Source: Cheiracanthium punctorium
Taxonomy: Eukaryota > Arthropoda > Arachnida > Araneae > Cheiracanthiidae
NCBI GenBank assembly: GCA_038373885.1
Contig: JAWZYV010015837.1
Coordinates: 1,116,001-1,180,000, forward strand
DNA: 64,000 nucleotides
Direction: 5' to 3'
Positions 11,320-23,100 of the stretch are shown here, piece by piece (the first letter of the stretch is position 1; the number at the start of each line of letters is the position of its first letter). A program made the position numbers and the translations under genes. The notes under the pieces were generated by a model. The model was given only the letters and a program-made list of their open reading frames with translations. It ran no database searches and was not told where the DNA came from.

Positions 11320-11800
11320 TTCGATGTGTTTACACGTTTGGAGGTCTGAATTAATTGATGCTAGTTTTACGGTTACGTATGTATGTGCGTGCGTCTGAGT
11401 GAACATGATGGCTCCTAAACGGTGCATTTGATTGAGCTCAAATTTAATATTTATATTTCAGACCACCCTTGCACGACCGTTATAGATTTTGGTGTGTAAA
11501 GGACGTATAATTTTTTTACAGGACTACAAAAAGCATTATTTTGCATTACGGTCTATGGACGGAAATTTTTGAAAGTGAACTAGCGTCTAAACGGTGTGTT
11601 CGATTGACCGCAAATCGGGCATGTATATTAGGCCACGGTCACATGATCTCCATAGATTTTGGTGTGTATGCAGTTGATAGTTTGTTTACAGGCTTTCAAA
11701 AAGGAATTCTTTTACATTATAGCCGATGGACACAAATCATTTAAAGTGTGTTAGAGTCTAAACGTTGCATTTGAATTAAGTTCTAATTGGGTATATATTG
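11320..11800 (+). repeat. Degenerate tandem repeat, ~171-bp unit
   Basis: The block CTAAACGGTGYRTTYGATTGA recurs at about 11412, 11584 and 11755 (171-172 bp apart), with CATAGATTTTGGTGTGTA between. The frames at 11541-11744 and 11787-11993 arise from this repeat and its flank. Confidence 0.65.
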
Positions 11801-12112
11801 TTACGAATTTTGGGGGCAACCCGCTGTTCTGGGGTTTAAAATAGTTTTTAAATCGTATTCTACACGCCGAATAGTTAAATTTTGCCTTATGTTGCATCAA
11901 AATTGGTCAACTAGAACACGAGATACGGAGTTTTGGGTTTCCCTATTGGTATGTATAGCGCTTTCTAGAAATCTTGAAAAATATTGGTCCTAGGCCTTCG
12001 GTAATCTCACGTTTGGGAATTAATTTTTGGCGCCAAATTTGGCGATATTTCGCCAATAGTCGCAAAGCTTGGCGACATTTCGGTCATTTGGTGCGTTTTT
12101 CCCAGTGGGACT
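11801..12112 (+). repeat. GCCAAATTTGGC-bearing repeat
   Basis: The segment from GGGGGCAACCCGCTGTTCTG to the palindromic GCGCCAAATTTGGCG near 12030 occurs in reverse at about 62640-62890. Short GCCAAATTTGGC relatives occur near 35570. It directly precedes the LTR-like repeat. Confidence 0.55.
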
Positions 12113-12603
12113 TGTAAAGCTTGTTTTCCTACAACATGCATAATAGCCTAATACTACTCTTCTATTAAGCAATCAAAATCGAGCTTGTTCTAGTACATTC
12201 CACGGATTCTCTGGAATCTTCCCCGGTATTCGTCGGGGACTATAAAAGCGGCGGTTTCCCCCAGTTTGAGTCAGTTTCTCACCGAGCATTCGTTGAGTGG
12301 GGATCGAGCTTCCGATGAGTTCGCTGTATTGCGCTGTGAATTGTATTGTGAAGCGGTATTTTCGCTTGCCTTTTTAAAGCCTTGTTTTAAAGTGCTGTGT
12401 GTAAATTATTCATTGTTGAGTCTTGAGGGACTTTTTACGAAATCCCTCGTATATTTCCACTAAATTTTTGCCTGTGGAAGTGTATTATTTTGTGTGAGAA
12501 ATACAGCATTTGGGAAAGCTTCAAGTGGAGTCACTGCAGATTTTTCTGTCTTGTATTGGGTGGTGATCGCTCCTTGGCTTGAAGGATAGATGGCCATCTG
12601 GCA
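12113..12603 (+). repeat. LTR-like promoter repeat, copy 2
   Basis: Homologous to 1720-2157. A strong TATA box (TATAAAAG at 12241) lies 30-35 bp before CAGTTTCTCACCGAGC, a plausible start region, and the shared TTCATTGTTGAGTC and GGGAAAGCTTC blocks follow. It begins TGTAAAGC and ends in CA. No internal coding region or second LTR is adjacent, so a solo LTR is my best guess. Confidence 0.42.
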
Positions 12604-13375
12604 TTTCAATTTCAAATTATGTTTCCCATTTTTGTTCTTAATATTTAATTATTTCTTGTGCACATTGTGATAGGCATATGTATAAAAATTTTAAATGTAC
12701 ATAAATATTTCTTGTCTTTGCATTCTAATAACTTTTATTTCAATCTTTTAAAACTATGGCCATCTATCCTAGAATTACAATAATTTTAAGAGTGTCAATT
12801 CATTCTTTCTCTTCCAAGTTCAAGACATAAGTGCATTGGTAAATTGCATGACAAATGACAGGTGTGGTTTTTTTTTTTTTTTTTCTTTTATTAAAGCAAA
12901 CACGGTTAAGAAGAACTCATATTTTATTTCTGTTTACAGTTCACAGGTTTTATTATCAGACTTCATCCATTTCGTTTATTATTCGTCCGCTGGCTGGCAT
13001 GTTCCCAAAACTTTCTGCATTAGGAAACAAACATATACAAATTAATAAAAGGGAAAGGAAAATAAATAATTATAAATTAATGTAATGTCATTTATGTTCT
13101 AAAGAAGAGTTCCTCACACTGTACTAGCATTGCTCCTCATGAAGGTGCTCTACGAATACAGAGACCAACAAATGGGAGAGTGCAATGAAAATTGGCGGAT
13201 TGTAATATGCTGGCAGTGAAATTATCGTCTCATTCTTTCACTTTGAAATATATTTATTTAACGTACTTAACTATTCTATTGTGAAAAACTACATTAAACT
13301 AATTGAAGTTTACTGAAAAAAACTAAAGCAAAATAAGTTATATTTTTAATTTCCTGTACGTTTTCTTTTTATAGA
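12604..13375. other. AT-rich stretch, no gene
   Basis: It contains a T run near 12868-12885. Overlapping frames at 12836-13085 are driven by that run. A CTATGGCCATCTATCCT motif near 12758 is an inverted match to AGGATAGATGGCCATC near 12584. Confidence 0.4.
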
Positions 13376-13377
13376 TA

Positions 13378-14087
13378 CAGAGTGCCCCCAAAAGATGGTA
13401 ACACGTTTTAATTATTTATCTATTACAGGTAAGTGGGCAATATAAATCTTTAAAATGTTCAAAGTAAGGTAGGAAAAGAGACTAACAATTTTCTTTCGTT
13501 AATTTTCAGAAAGTTACATTTTTTAAATTTGTATACGGCCTCTCGTGCTAAAAAATTCTCAAATTAATAAAATGTGCCCGATGCACGTGTGAGGTGACGT
13601 TCAAAATTTAAGAGTTATATCCTAAAAGTGTCAGAGATATGAAAATAAATATGTGCTGATTTAAACCACTTTTCAATGGCTCTCGAAGGAAGACAAGCAC
13701 GTCGGATGATAGCATTTCAGGGGTCGCACAGAAATTACGAAAGAAATTACTTTTTTGCTTCCCAGCAGTGAAAGTTTACATTCAAATTCATGTACAGCCT
13801 TTGACCATCTGTATTATAAGGTATCTCTGAGACGTTTTATGATAAAGGCACGAAGTTTGTCCATCACTTAATTAGCGTATGGTGCAGGTTTTACTAATTA
13901 ATGGTTTTTGTACGAGGGTCGTATACAAATTTAAAAAGTGTAACTTCTTGAAAATTAACGATGGGAATTTTTTCTTAAAGTAGCCTTTTCTCCTACCCTC
14001 TTTTGAACATTTTTTTAAATTTGCATCGCCCACATATTTCTAATAATTAAAAAATTAAGCGTATTACCACTTTTTTGGGACACCTTC
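13378..14087. mobile_element. Mariner-type element with ~180-bp inverted ends
   Basis: The left end (CAGAGTGCCCCCAAAAG) and right end (inward GAAGGTGTCCCAAAAAAG) resemble the common GGTGTCCCAAAAAAGTGG arthropod mariner-type termini. TA flanks at 13376-13377 and 14088-14089. The arms at about 13378-13560 and 13905-14087 pair through ATTTGTATACGRCC-like blocks. No transposase is left. It lies just beyond the 3' end of the split gene. Confidence 0.75.
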
Positions 14088-14152
14088 TATAAAGTATAAA
14101 AGAAATTTTCATTGGTTGCAGCATTATAGAATTTTTTTTGCTCGTGATATTC

Positions 14153-14158
14153 TTTATT
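14153..14158 (-). terminator. Poly-A signal of the split gene
   Basis: Canonical AATAAA on the minus strand just after the predicted stop codon. The mariner-type element begins about 65 bp further downstream. Confidence 0.5.
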
Positions 14159-14174
14159 AAGGTCTTGAGTCTCT

Positions 14175-14180
14175 TCAACA
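14175..14180 (-). CDS. Exon 4 (predicted): last cysteine and stop
   Basis: After a 186-bp intron, the acceptor GATGACCTTCAG ends at 14181 and the frame reads one cysteine codon then TGA. AATAAA at 14158-14153 lies 16 bases after the stop. This supplies the tenth cysteine. Support is inference from frame, splice signals and poly-A position. Confidence 0.5.
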   Translation of the reverse strand, partial: C

Positions 14181-17100
14181 CTGAAGGTCATCACAGCTTA
14201 TGTCACTCGACCGTTCGGTGATTGGTAAGAAAATAGTTCCAAGCCTTAGACACTTTCTTAATAAACGTATGATGACTATCGTGTTTAATACAAGTTGGAT
14301 GTTAGGCTCCGTGCTTTCTAACTATTTGCATTTTCTGGAAATTTCATACGGCTATGCTGTATACTTACTCCAATCAGTCCGTCTTTACCAACGCATTCCA
14401 AACCGTCAGCACAAGGGCACATAACGCGATGAACCCACTTCTTCAATACCATAGTATGTGGTTTCACTTCACATCTCTCCTCTGAAATAAGAAACAGATA
14501 AATTTACCACCGTTTTCAAAAATATGTGTATTCATATTTTCAACAACTAACCACTTAAATACTACAACGGTCTAATTAGATTAAAATTATTTCGTACAGC
14601 TTTCATTTTAAATTCACTTTATTAGTGTTTGGACTTTTAATTTGTCATGAACTTACGTTTTAGTTCCCTTTAATATGTGCGGAGCTTAATTTTCTAGCAA
14701 AATATAGCGTTTGAAATGCTGGAAGATCATTACGTTTTTGTATAAAACGTGCAATACAGAAATAATGCAAAATTGATTTTGTTTACTTCCCAATTAGTTA
14801 GGTTGCTGTAGTCTGCGTAAAAGAAACAGAACGATCCTCGATCCTGGAGCTGGATTCTCCCTCGTCGCTATTTTTTCGCAGTCGTTAACTTTGCCCCGCC
14901 TTGAGGTCACTTGAGGTGTAGTTTTAAGGAGGAGCGTAAAGGGGTTGTTGTGATTGGCTAAGAAACCTCCCGATGGCCTCCGGAATCGTTAGTGCAGTCG
15001 ATAACCAAACAACTGCTTCTGCCCAGTCGGCAGCTAACCACCAACTATTTCGGAAACCAACGGGGGAGAATTCCACCCCTGTCTAGAATATTGTACGGAA
15101 GCCCCCTAGAAAAGAGGAGGGAGTACATGTACGTCTTTGATAACGTTCTAATGAAAGAACAGAACAATTGACCTTGATCGGCCAGTTTCTTTTACAAAGA
15201 CTGTGATTATTTCAGTTAACATAATCGAAAAGTGGACAAAAGTTTACTGAGTGACAAATAAACCCCTCCCGTCATCTTTTGTGATGGAAAAAAAACGATC
15301 TTTCACATCAAAAGACGATGTTAATCCTACAAGGCACTTGGAACTGTATGTGGAACAACCACTTTAATTATTTTGTTTTTCGACGATGTTATTCCTCTAT
15401 GTCGACAAAATACTAACATAGACATACCTTTCGGTTTTTAAAGGTGCGTTCAGACTACGTTTTTATTGTCGTTAGAGTTCTTATTGTACCTATCGCTCTT
15501 AGTTATAACGTCAGTTAGCGACGATAAAACCAGTTTTCTGGGATTTAAGTTCTTTCCAAATCCGTGCCTAACGTCTCTATGATTCCCCCTCTTCTTTTGT
15601 TAATAAGTTTTCAAGGTGGGGAAAGGATTATCAATCATTCTTCCCGCATGCACCGTACTCAACCCTTTTTCGTTTCACTAGCCGATGCGAATCAACACCC
15701 CCTATAGCAGGGGGTGTTGATTCGCAGGTGTGTTGCAGGGGTGTGTCGCAGGGGGTTGCAGGGGGGTTGCAGGGGGTGTGTTCTGCTATAGGGGGTGTTG
15801 TGCGAATACGTCATTACAGAACTTATAAGTCCAGAGTAGGGATCCTAAAAAGGGGAGCTCGCGCACTTACCAATCTGGTTCCACAGGGTTACCACGATGT
15901 TCCAATCTGGTATATGCTATGTGTATTACCAACATTTTTTTTTTTTTTTGTCCAGAAGCTCGACTTTGCAGTGTAAGTAATTCTATTAAAAATATTTGTT
16001 TGCTTGAATTTGTGATATGTAGTATAAAGTTCAGGTTCTAAATAATCGTATAATGTTGTAATTTAGTCTATGGAATCTTCTAATAACGTTTAAAGTCTAT
16101 GTTTATAGTACGATGTTTGGATATTAGCGATATTCTAAATGTCGCCAAACTGAGTTCCGGTGTGTGGTTTGTTTGTAAACAAAACAACAGAACTTTAAAA
16201 AGTTATGTTCATTGATCATGAAGGATAGTAAATCATCAAATTGTATTAATTAGATAAAGATATAATTTTTATACTGCTTTTATTTTTGTTTAAAAAAAGT
16301 GCTGTTTTTCATTTTATAAAAGTCAAGATCTTACATATTAATTATATTGAAACATTAATAACGCCTTGTAGATAAAATTTATTATAGTTTAATCGTTTTA
16401 TCTTAAAGAATATGTAATTGTCTTAAGCTAACATAAATTCAATTGAAAATATAATTAATTATGCGCTTTTTAATGACTATTTCGCCAAATAAGTAAATAA
16501 AACAAACATTACTTTTAAAACTGTGTGAAATATTAACATGTGTAGAGTATGTTACTACATGTGTTGAGTGAGCACTGCTTACAGTTAGCACATTTTTTCG
16601 GAAGCAGGAAACGCTTACAATGACAAACGAAATTGCGCGTCTCCTGCACATGTTGATTTTATTTGATTTTGTGTTTAAGGCAACACTACACAAGGATGAT
16701 CTGCCAAGGATGGGGGATGCCTTGGCAGGAGGACTTTCTAAGGGGGTTCCAACACGTATTCACGTTACATCTGGAGAAAACCTACCAAAACTCCAGACCG
16801 TTCGATCGACAGCCGCGCAATGGGACCCGACCCGGGACCTCCACACTTAATTATTAAAATTTTAAATCTTTTCAATACCACTTTAGTGTCTGTTTCTTTT
16901 TGTACAAAATATGTCATTATCAAAAAAGTAGCAGTTTCCTACAGCTTTAAAAATGACTTATTTTTATTTGCACAGGTAAGTAACTAAATTTTGATTTGTA
17001 GTAGTTCTACAGTAGAGGTTTTTCTTATTGCTATATTTATTACTCTTTTCTTATAACTTTAATATATTATATAATCGTTTTTATTATTTGATGAATTTTT

Positions 17101-20100
17101 GTAATTGTATGTTTAGAATGAATAAAAGTTTTAAAAAACCATTATGTTTTTTCATTTGTGTATGTTATTCTGTTTCAGTAGTCATCATTTTCCCATTATT
17201 CAGACTCCCTTTTCTCAAATATTCAAATATCAAAGGGATTTTTTCATATAGATTGGTGAAAATTTTGGGAGTAGAAACATTTTCTGCAACCCCCCCCCCC
17301 ACACACACACACACTTATTTTTCTTTTACATTTTGATAGATTAAGTATAAATTTCAAATTGTACAAAATGCAGATCAAGTATTTACTTCAGTTTACTTTT
17401 AGTTATTTACTTAAAAAGAACAATAACAAATATGTACATATGTAGAAAATATTTCAGAACGGTGAATTTCCAAAAGAAAAATTGTTATAAAACCTCGTGT
17501 GTAAGAAGTAGATTTCAGGAGCCTGTTTATATCTATCAGAGCCATATAGATTAAATAAGAAGTTAGATTTGAAAGTATTTAATATTTGTGAATTTGATAA
17601 ATATACTAAAGGCCTAAGTAAACATTTGTAAAGTATTAAACAAGATCTTTTCAAATTTAACAATTAAGTAGCAAAATGCCTTTTTATAACATAGCATAAT
17701 AATAATATAAAAAGTCAGTCCATATACTAGCCCTTTGAAATATAGTAATAGTTTTATCAGTTGTTCTAATGATTTTGATTGTTTTTACTTCAAAAGACAT
17801 TTTTTTTCTATTTTGTACAATTAACATACAATAGTTAAGGTCTAAAATGTGGGATTTAAGTTTTTTCTATTGTAAAGTACTGGGGTTTTTTTTTTTTCAT
17901 TTATTTAAAATGTTACTGTGATTCATAAATAATTTCTTTAAAAAATTATTTTTGACTAATGTTATTTTATGACAGTTTTTTTTAATTTATTTCCATAAAT
18001 GCTAATATTGCATTTTTTCAAATATTACTTTTATCCTGTATGTTATTTTTTATCGGTGTCCGCTAAACTAAAAATGCTTGCTCATGTCGCAGGTTTTTCC
18101 GTTTCGAAATCTAGCTTGAACAAACTTAAATTATGAGTGAAATGACTGGATATCGTAGACGCGCCAACGCAGCGAGGAGTGCGCCAAATAGGTCGGCCAG
18201 CCGAATGCGTGGTTCCAAGATGGCCGCTGGTGAGCTGGCCCACGTTATTCCAGGGGCTCTAGTCCAGAGTGTGAACGCTCTGATTCTTTGTGCTTAAGAT
18301 TTTTCCGACATTAGCTACAAGAAGAACGGTAAAAATGCTAGTCTGAACGCACCTTAAGAGTATTTATACATAGATAGCAACAATATAATTCAGGCTATTG
18401 CGTGTAGAAGTAATTACTGTTACCATTATTGTCAAAATTGTTTGAAATTTAAACCGTAATCTTTCGTATGTTTATTTCAGAAAAGTACCAAAATGTAGTT
18501 AGTAGAAAATTTTTCACACCCAAAAAATCATTGTACGTCGGAGTTCGCCATACTAAGAAATAATCTGAGCACTACAAAATAAATGCCAAAAACGTACAGT
18601 TAAGTCTCCGTGTACTACATACGGAGTTGAAATAAAAGAGTGATTTTCTAGTAAAATATGTGGTTATCATTTTGTTATTATGTTTCACAAATACTAATCA
18701 CTAACATCATCACATATATTAAATTTCAAGTTGGGTAATTGTTGTAGATTGATTTTGTTAAGCATATCTTTGTTTTTCCAGAAACAGATTTAGTTTTTAA
18801 GTGCTTAAACATCGTTACAAATGTTATTTTTAATATCCTATCCTTGATTTTTTAATACAGCAAAAATATAGCGGCAAAATGCGTGATTGCATTGCCATTC
18901 AAGTGATGTGCTACAAAATACTCTGCAATTTGTTATCCTCTTAGCCAGAAAGAGTTAACTTTTTTATTTGAGTTTTGATAAACTTCTGAAGCCAAATAAG
19001 ATTCTGAAGTCTTATTTAACCGATTTCTTATCAAATTTTAATTTTCAATCATCATATTTCAACGACTTCGAATTAACCAATTTAAACTCGCGCTTCTGGA
19101 AGAGGGATTAACTAGAACCCAAATGCTAAATTCTGCAGAGTTGAAACCCTGAAAAAATCAAAATGCAACCCCGAAGAATTGCAAAATCAGTACAATCAAC
19201 CGAAGGATTAGTAATCAGTGGTGTAACAACTGTTGTATTACCCGCAGAACCTTACGCAGTGCAGGGTCTCCTATGCGCATGCCCAAATATCAGGCTGATC
19301 TGAGGATGAGGCGAATGTAACTGAAAGCCCTGTGCCCTGAGCCTTATCCCTTTTTTTATTTTTCCTACTCAAACATTTAATAAATTCATTCTGTTTGCTG
19401 TTGTATTTTTTAAATATATTCACTCTGTCATAGAACGCAAGCTCTCGAAATATTAATTTTTCTTTTACGATAGTGACGTCTGCTGAATTGAAACTACCCG
19501 GACATCAGACAACGAACGGAAGAAAAGCAGAGATGCAGAGGGGTTGAGGGGTCTAGTTTTACGATTTTCACACTTAAATTAATGGGAAAATTATGTAAAA
19601 GTAAAATGTTTTCTCAAAAACTCATAATTTCAGTACATGCATACATGTTATATCTTTTTAAAGCTAATGGTTTGCAGATTTTAAATCTTGTGTAATGTTT
19701 ATTCGAATGGTTCGAATTTTTTTTTAAAGATTAGTCTTTTTTTTCAAAAAAAGGTGACATTTCGGGGTTTGACTTCACAATTTAAAAAAAAAAAATTGTT
19801 AGTGAACAATCTCTTGAATTGCCGAAAATGCTTAGAAATGTTGGTGAAGTGCTATTTTTTGCCCAAGAAATTGCATCAAGATGTTGAAATCACTTTGTTT
19901 TTCCGTACTTTGATTAATCATATACTGAGTCAAATATCCGGCATTTTATTACATATTTTCTTACAAATTAGTTTTAATTATTTTTTTAAGTATGAGATAT
20001 AAGCTATGGCGAAATTTTAAATAGATCTCAGCTTGTTTTTGCATTTCAACGCGGAAAAAATCAGAATGGACCACTTTAGGATGTCTGTACATCGACTTTT

Positions 20101-23100
20101 ACCTTGCTTCATTCCGCATGTTTTATTCGCATCTTTTTCTCGCTTGTAGTTCTGTTAAAAAGAAATGAAAATACGCGGCTAGGTAGAGATGTAGTTTTGT
20201 AACTAAAATATGCTTTAATAATATACACTTTATATGAACGATTACATATTCAAAAAAGGCATTGTCGTAACTTAAGGCTTTTATAGATACATAGAAAAAA
20301 TGTTTTGTTAACTTAATAAAGAATTATCCGACTGATATTGCGCAGATGAACTTTTGTTGAATTAACAATATTTTGTTCAAAATATTTCGTTGAATCAGTA
20401 AAGTATTTTGCTAAAATAACCTTACTAATTGGTTAAAACAGAAAAATATTTTGTAGATTTAACCAAATTAAATGATTTGTTTGGTAAACATAATACAAAT
20501 TAGTCGAATGAGTTAACAAAATGAGTTAACATCCTACTTGGCCATATTAAAATATTTTGTGCAATTGAAGTTCAATACTCGCGCATAAAGGCTAGGAAAA
20601 ATAAATAACGTTTTCGACTGATAGCGAAAATGCCGTCCCAAAAAAGGGACGCTAGGCATAAATGGGTTAAATACAAAAACTTGAAGTTTAGAAAGACAAC
20701 AGACTTTTAAAAAATTCATTTGTACCATTAACTATATTAGTCTGCCGGAATCTAATTTTAAAAACCTTGCTATTTTATCAAATATTCAAAAATTTCCAGA
20801 CGATATTTTACATTGGTAAACTTTTAGCAACAGTGCAAATAAAATGTATATTAATTTTTCATTAGTTTATTAGTTTCTCGGTTTCTTTTTTATTCTGGGG
20901 GGGGAGGGAGGGAGAGGTGACATTAGAAATAATTACACATTAGAAAAAAAATTTTGGAGGAACAAAAATATATTAAAATTAAAAATCAGAAAGTGCGATC
21001 TTTAGATGAAAAAGGTTACAAAAGATATAAACACACATAAAGGTTACAAATAAAGAACATTGAATATGTAAAGGTAATTCAAAATAAATCTTGATTTCAC
21101 TGTCTATTTATTTTGATAATTGTAGGCAGCGCATCACAAATGCAAGTAGCTTTCCCAACCTGCAACCTGATCCATTAGAAACTCCAGTGTTTGTGGGCGT
21201 ACCATCACATCCAAGAGCTTTGATAGTTGTCACACCAATGCAGTTACATTCCATGTGTTTCATTATTGATGATACAATGTCTTTCCCAGAACCACTGTCT
21301 GCAGTTACATGGACCAAGGTATATTGAACCTGGTTCTTCAACCAAAGATATGTGTTCTTCTTGTATAGTTTTCCGGACAGATTTACCACGTACATTTTCT
21401 TTGACTATAGTTTCATCTTTCCGACCATCAAAATAGAGAGAAATTATTTCTGAGGTGCGAGTTGCAATACTTTCACGAAAAACTTTCGATTTACCAATTA
21501 CCGCCGTCTGATTTTCTGGTGTCACAACTTTTAAATCTGTAAAAGAGCATTTGCTAGTTGCGGTCCCGCCTATTGGAAATTGCTCTGCGATCACATGCTC
21601 TGGAAAATGGTGGCAGATCTACTGGAAGGACTTGCTTTACTGAAACGCTAGAATTTTCCTTTTTATTTTCTGGTATTTTATTTTTTATAGCTAAAACACT
21701 TTTATCACTTGAATCCTGTTGAATGGAATCGCTGTCAGTGTCACTAACAATGCCTTCATGTCATAAAGTAGGGATATTTGTTGATTGGAGACTTCAGTTT
21801 AACTCGAATTATATGGACTTTTCCTTTAGCACGTTTCTCGATTTTTTTTACTCTCTACTGTGTCAATTCCTCCTATAATCATAAGACACAGGTTTCGTTG
21901 GTCATTCAAGAACTTGTGTTCCAGTTGTGGAACATTCCTTTTTGCTGGACACAAAAATTTTCTAAATCTATACATTTGCATGAACAAATATCAAAAAGAT
22001 TATTTACAATATCAGATTTTGAACTTTTTAAAGGACGTTTTAAAGCTCTTGGCATTTTTTTGCGTTACACCCTAATGACTTTTTCATCTTTTCAGATCTC
22101 TCGTATAGTTTTAAAATCATAAAAACAATGTTGCTTGCAGATGAAACAGGAATATAGAAGTCTTCTTCCATATTTCTTCTAGCTTACGGGCCACTCGAAT
22201 TGCAACTACCCTTTTCTTTGGTTGATGACATCCTTCAGACTTCAACTGATTTCTTACCCATTCAAAATAAGGTAGTACATCAATTTTAGTAGGTAAAATA
22301 TTGCTGTTACTTATATCTAGAGGTTGGATGATCCTACAATTGGATCGTCAGTAGTTTTCCTTGTTGATGAAGAATGAGCTTTTCTACTCATGATGGTAAA
22401 ACAACAAAACCAAATTTAACTCAATCACAAATCAAAAACATACATGCTCACTAAATGGACGTTTCTTACATAAAAATCGCTAAAAATAAACTGGAAAAAA
22501 AAGGTAGGGTGGACGAGGGAGAAAGAAGTAATCATGTGATGGTCTTGCACTTCCCTTATCTCCAAAGTCATGGGAGAGCTACAGTTTTATTACCTTGAAA
22601 TCTGAGCCCCATGTTCGCCTACAAAAATATTCTTGCTATTTCGGAACGCTGTACTGCAGTGTCTGTATTATAAATACAATGATTGAAAATTTGAAAGATT
22701 CTTCAACATTTCTTAAATACGGCTAGTTGACAAAAAATTGGAGATTTTCATTACAATTGCGGGAGATCTAAATGTTCAATTTCAGTCGCAATGCATTTTT
22801 TATTGATAGATTCTCTCTGAAATTGCCCATTTTTGCTGTTGAATATCTAATTTTGATTTATACATACTTTATAAAAAATGTTTTAAAATATCGTTCTGAC
22901 TAAAAAACTGACAACTTCAGGGTCATTCCGGGAGACCTAAATATTTTTCGATTTCAAAACAAAAATTTTTGGTAGGTATGTGATTACAGTAACAACTTTT
23001 TATCAACTTGAAAGTTCGATTTTCCAAAAAAAATTTTTCGTGATACACCCTAGTGACCATGGCTCGTGTATCAAACTATTTTGCTAGTATTTGGTTGATT

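Larger units (their letters stand above)
15442..18354. mobile_element. Non-autonomous DNA transposon, TAA duplication
   Basis: The inverted ends AGGTGCGTTCAGACTA match exactly for 16 bp and are flanked by TAA at 15439-15441 and 18355-18357. A 3-bp TAA duplication points to PIF/Harbinger-like insertion, although these ends are also reminiscent of other superfamilies. No transposase frame was found. The interior has a hairpin and G-rich cluster (15687-15805), an AC microsatellite (17301-17314) and a GC-richer block at 18140-18300. It lies in intron 2 of the split gene. Confidence 0.65.

Noticed and set aside
12836..13085. Two overlapping frames with poly-Phe
   Set aside because: Both depend on a T run and have no other protein-like feature.
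14200..14424. 74-codon plus-strand frame
   Set aside because: It is the antisense shadow of exon 3, which has splice borders and conserved cysteines on the minus strand.
18140..18300. GC-richer block as a coding exon
   Set aside because: No frame is open with splice sites on either strand; it lies inside a transposon with TAA duplication.
19688..20002. 104-codon frame
   Set aside because: Composition is Lys/Phe/Leu-driven by AT-rich sequence; no homology or splice context.
21778..22122. 114-codon plus-strand frame
   Set aside because: Antisense to the broken transposase-like gene on the minus strand.
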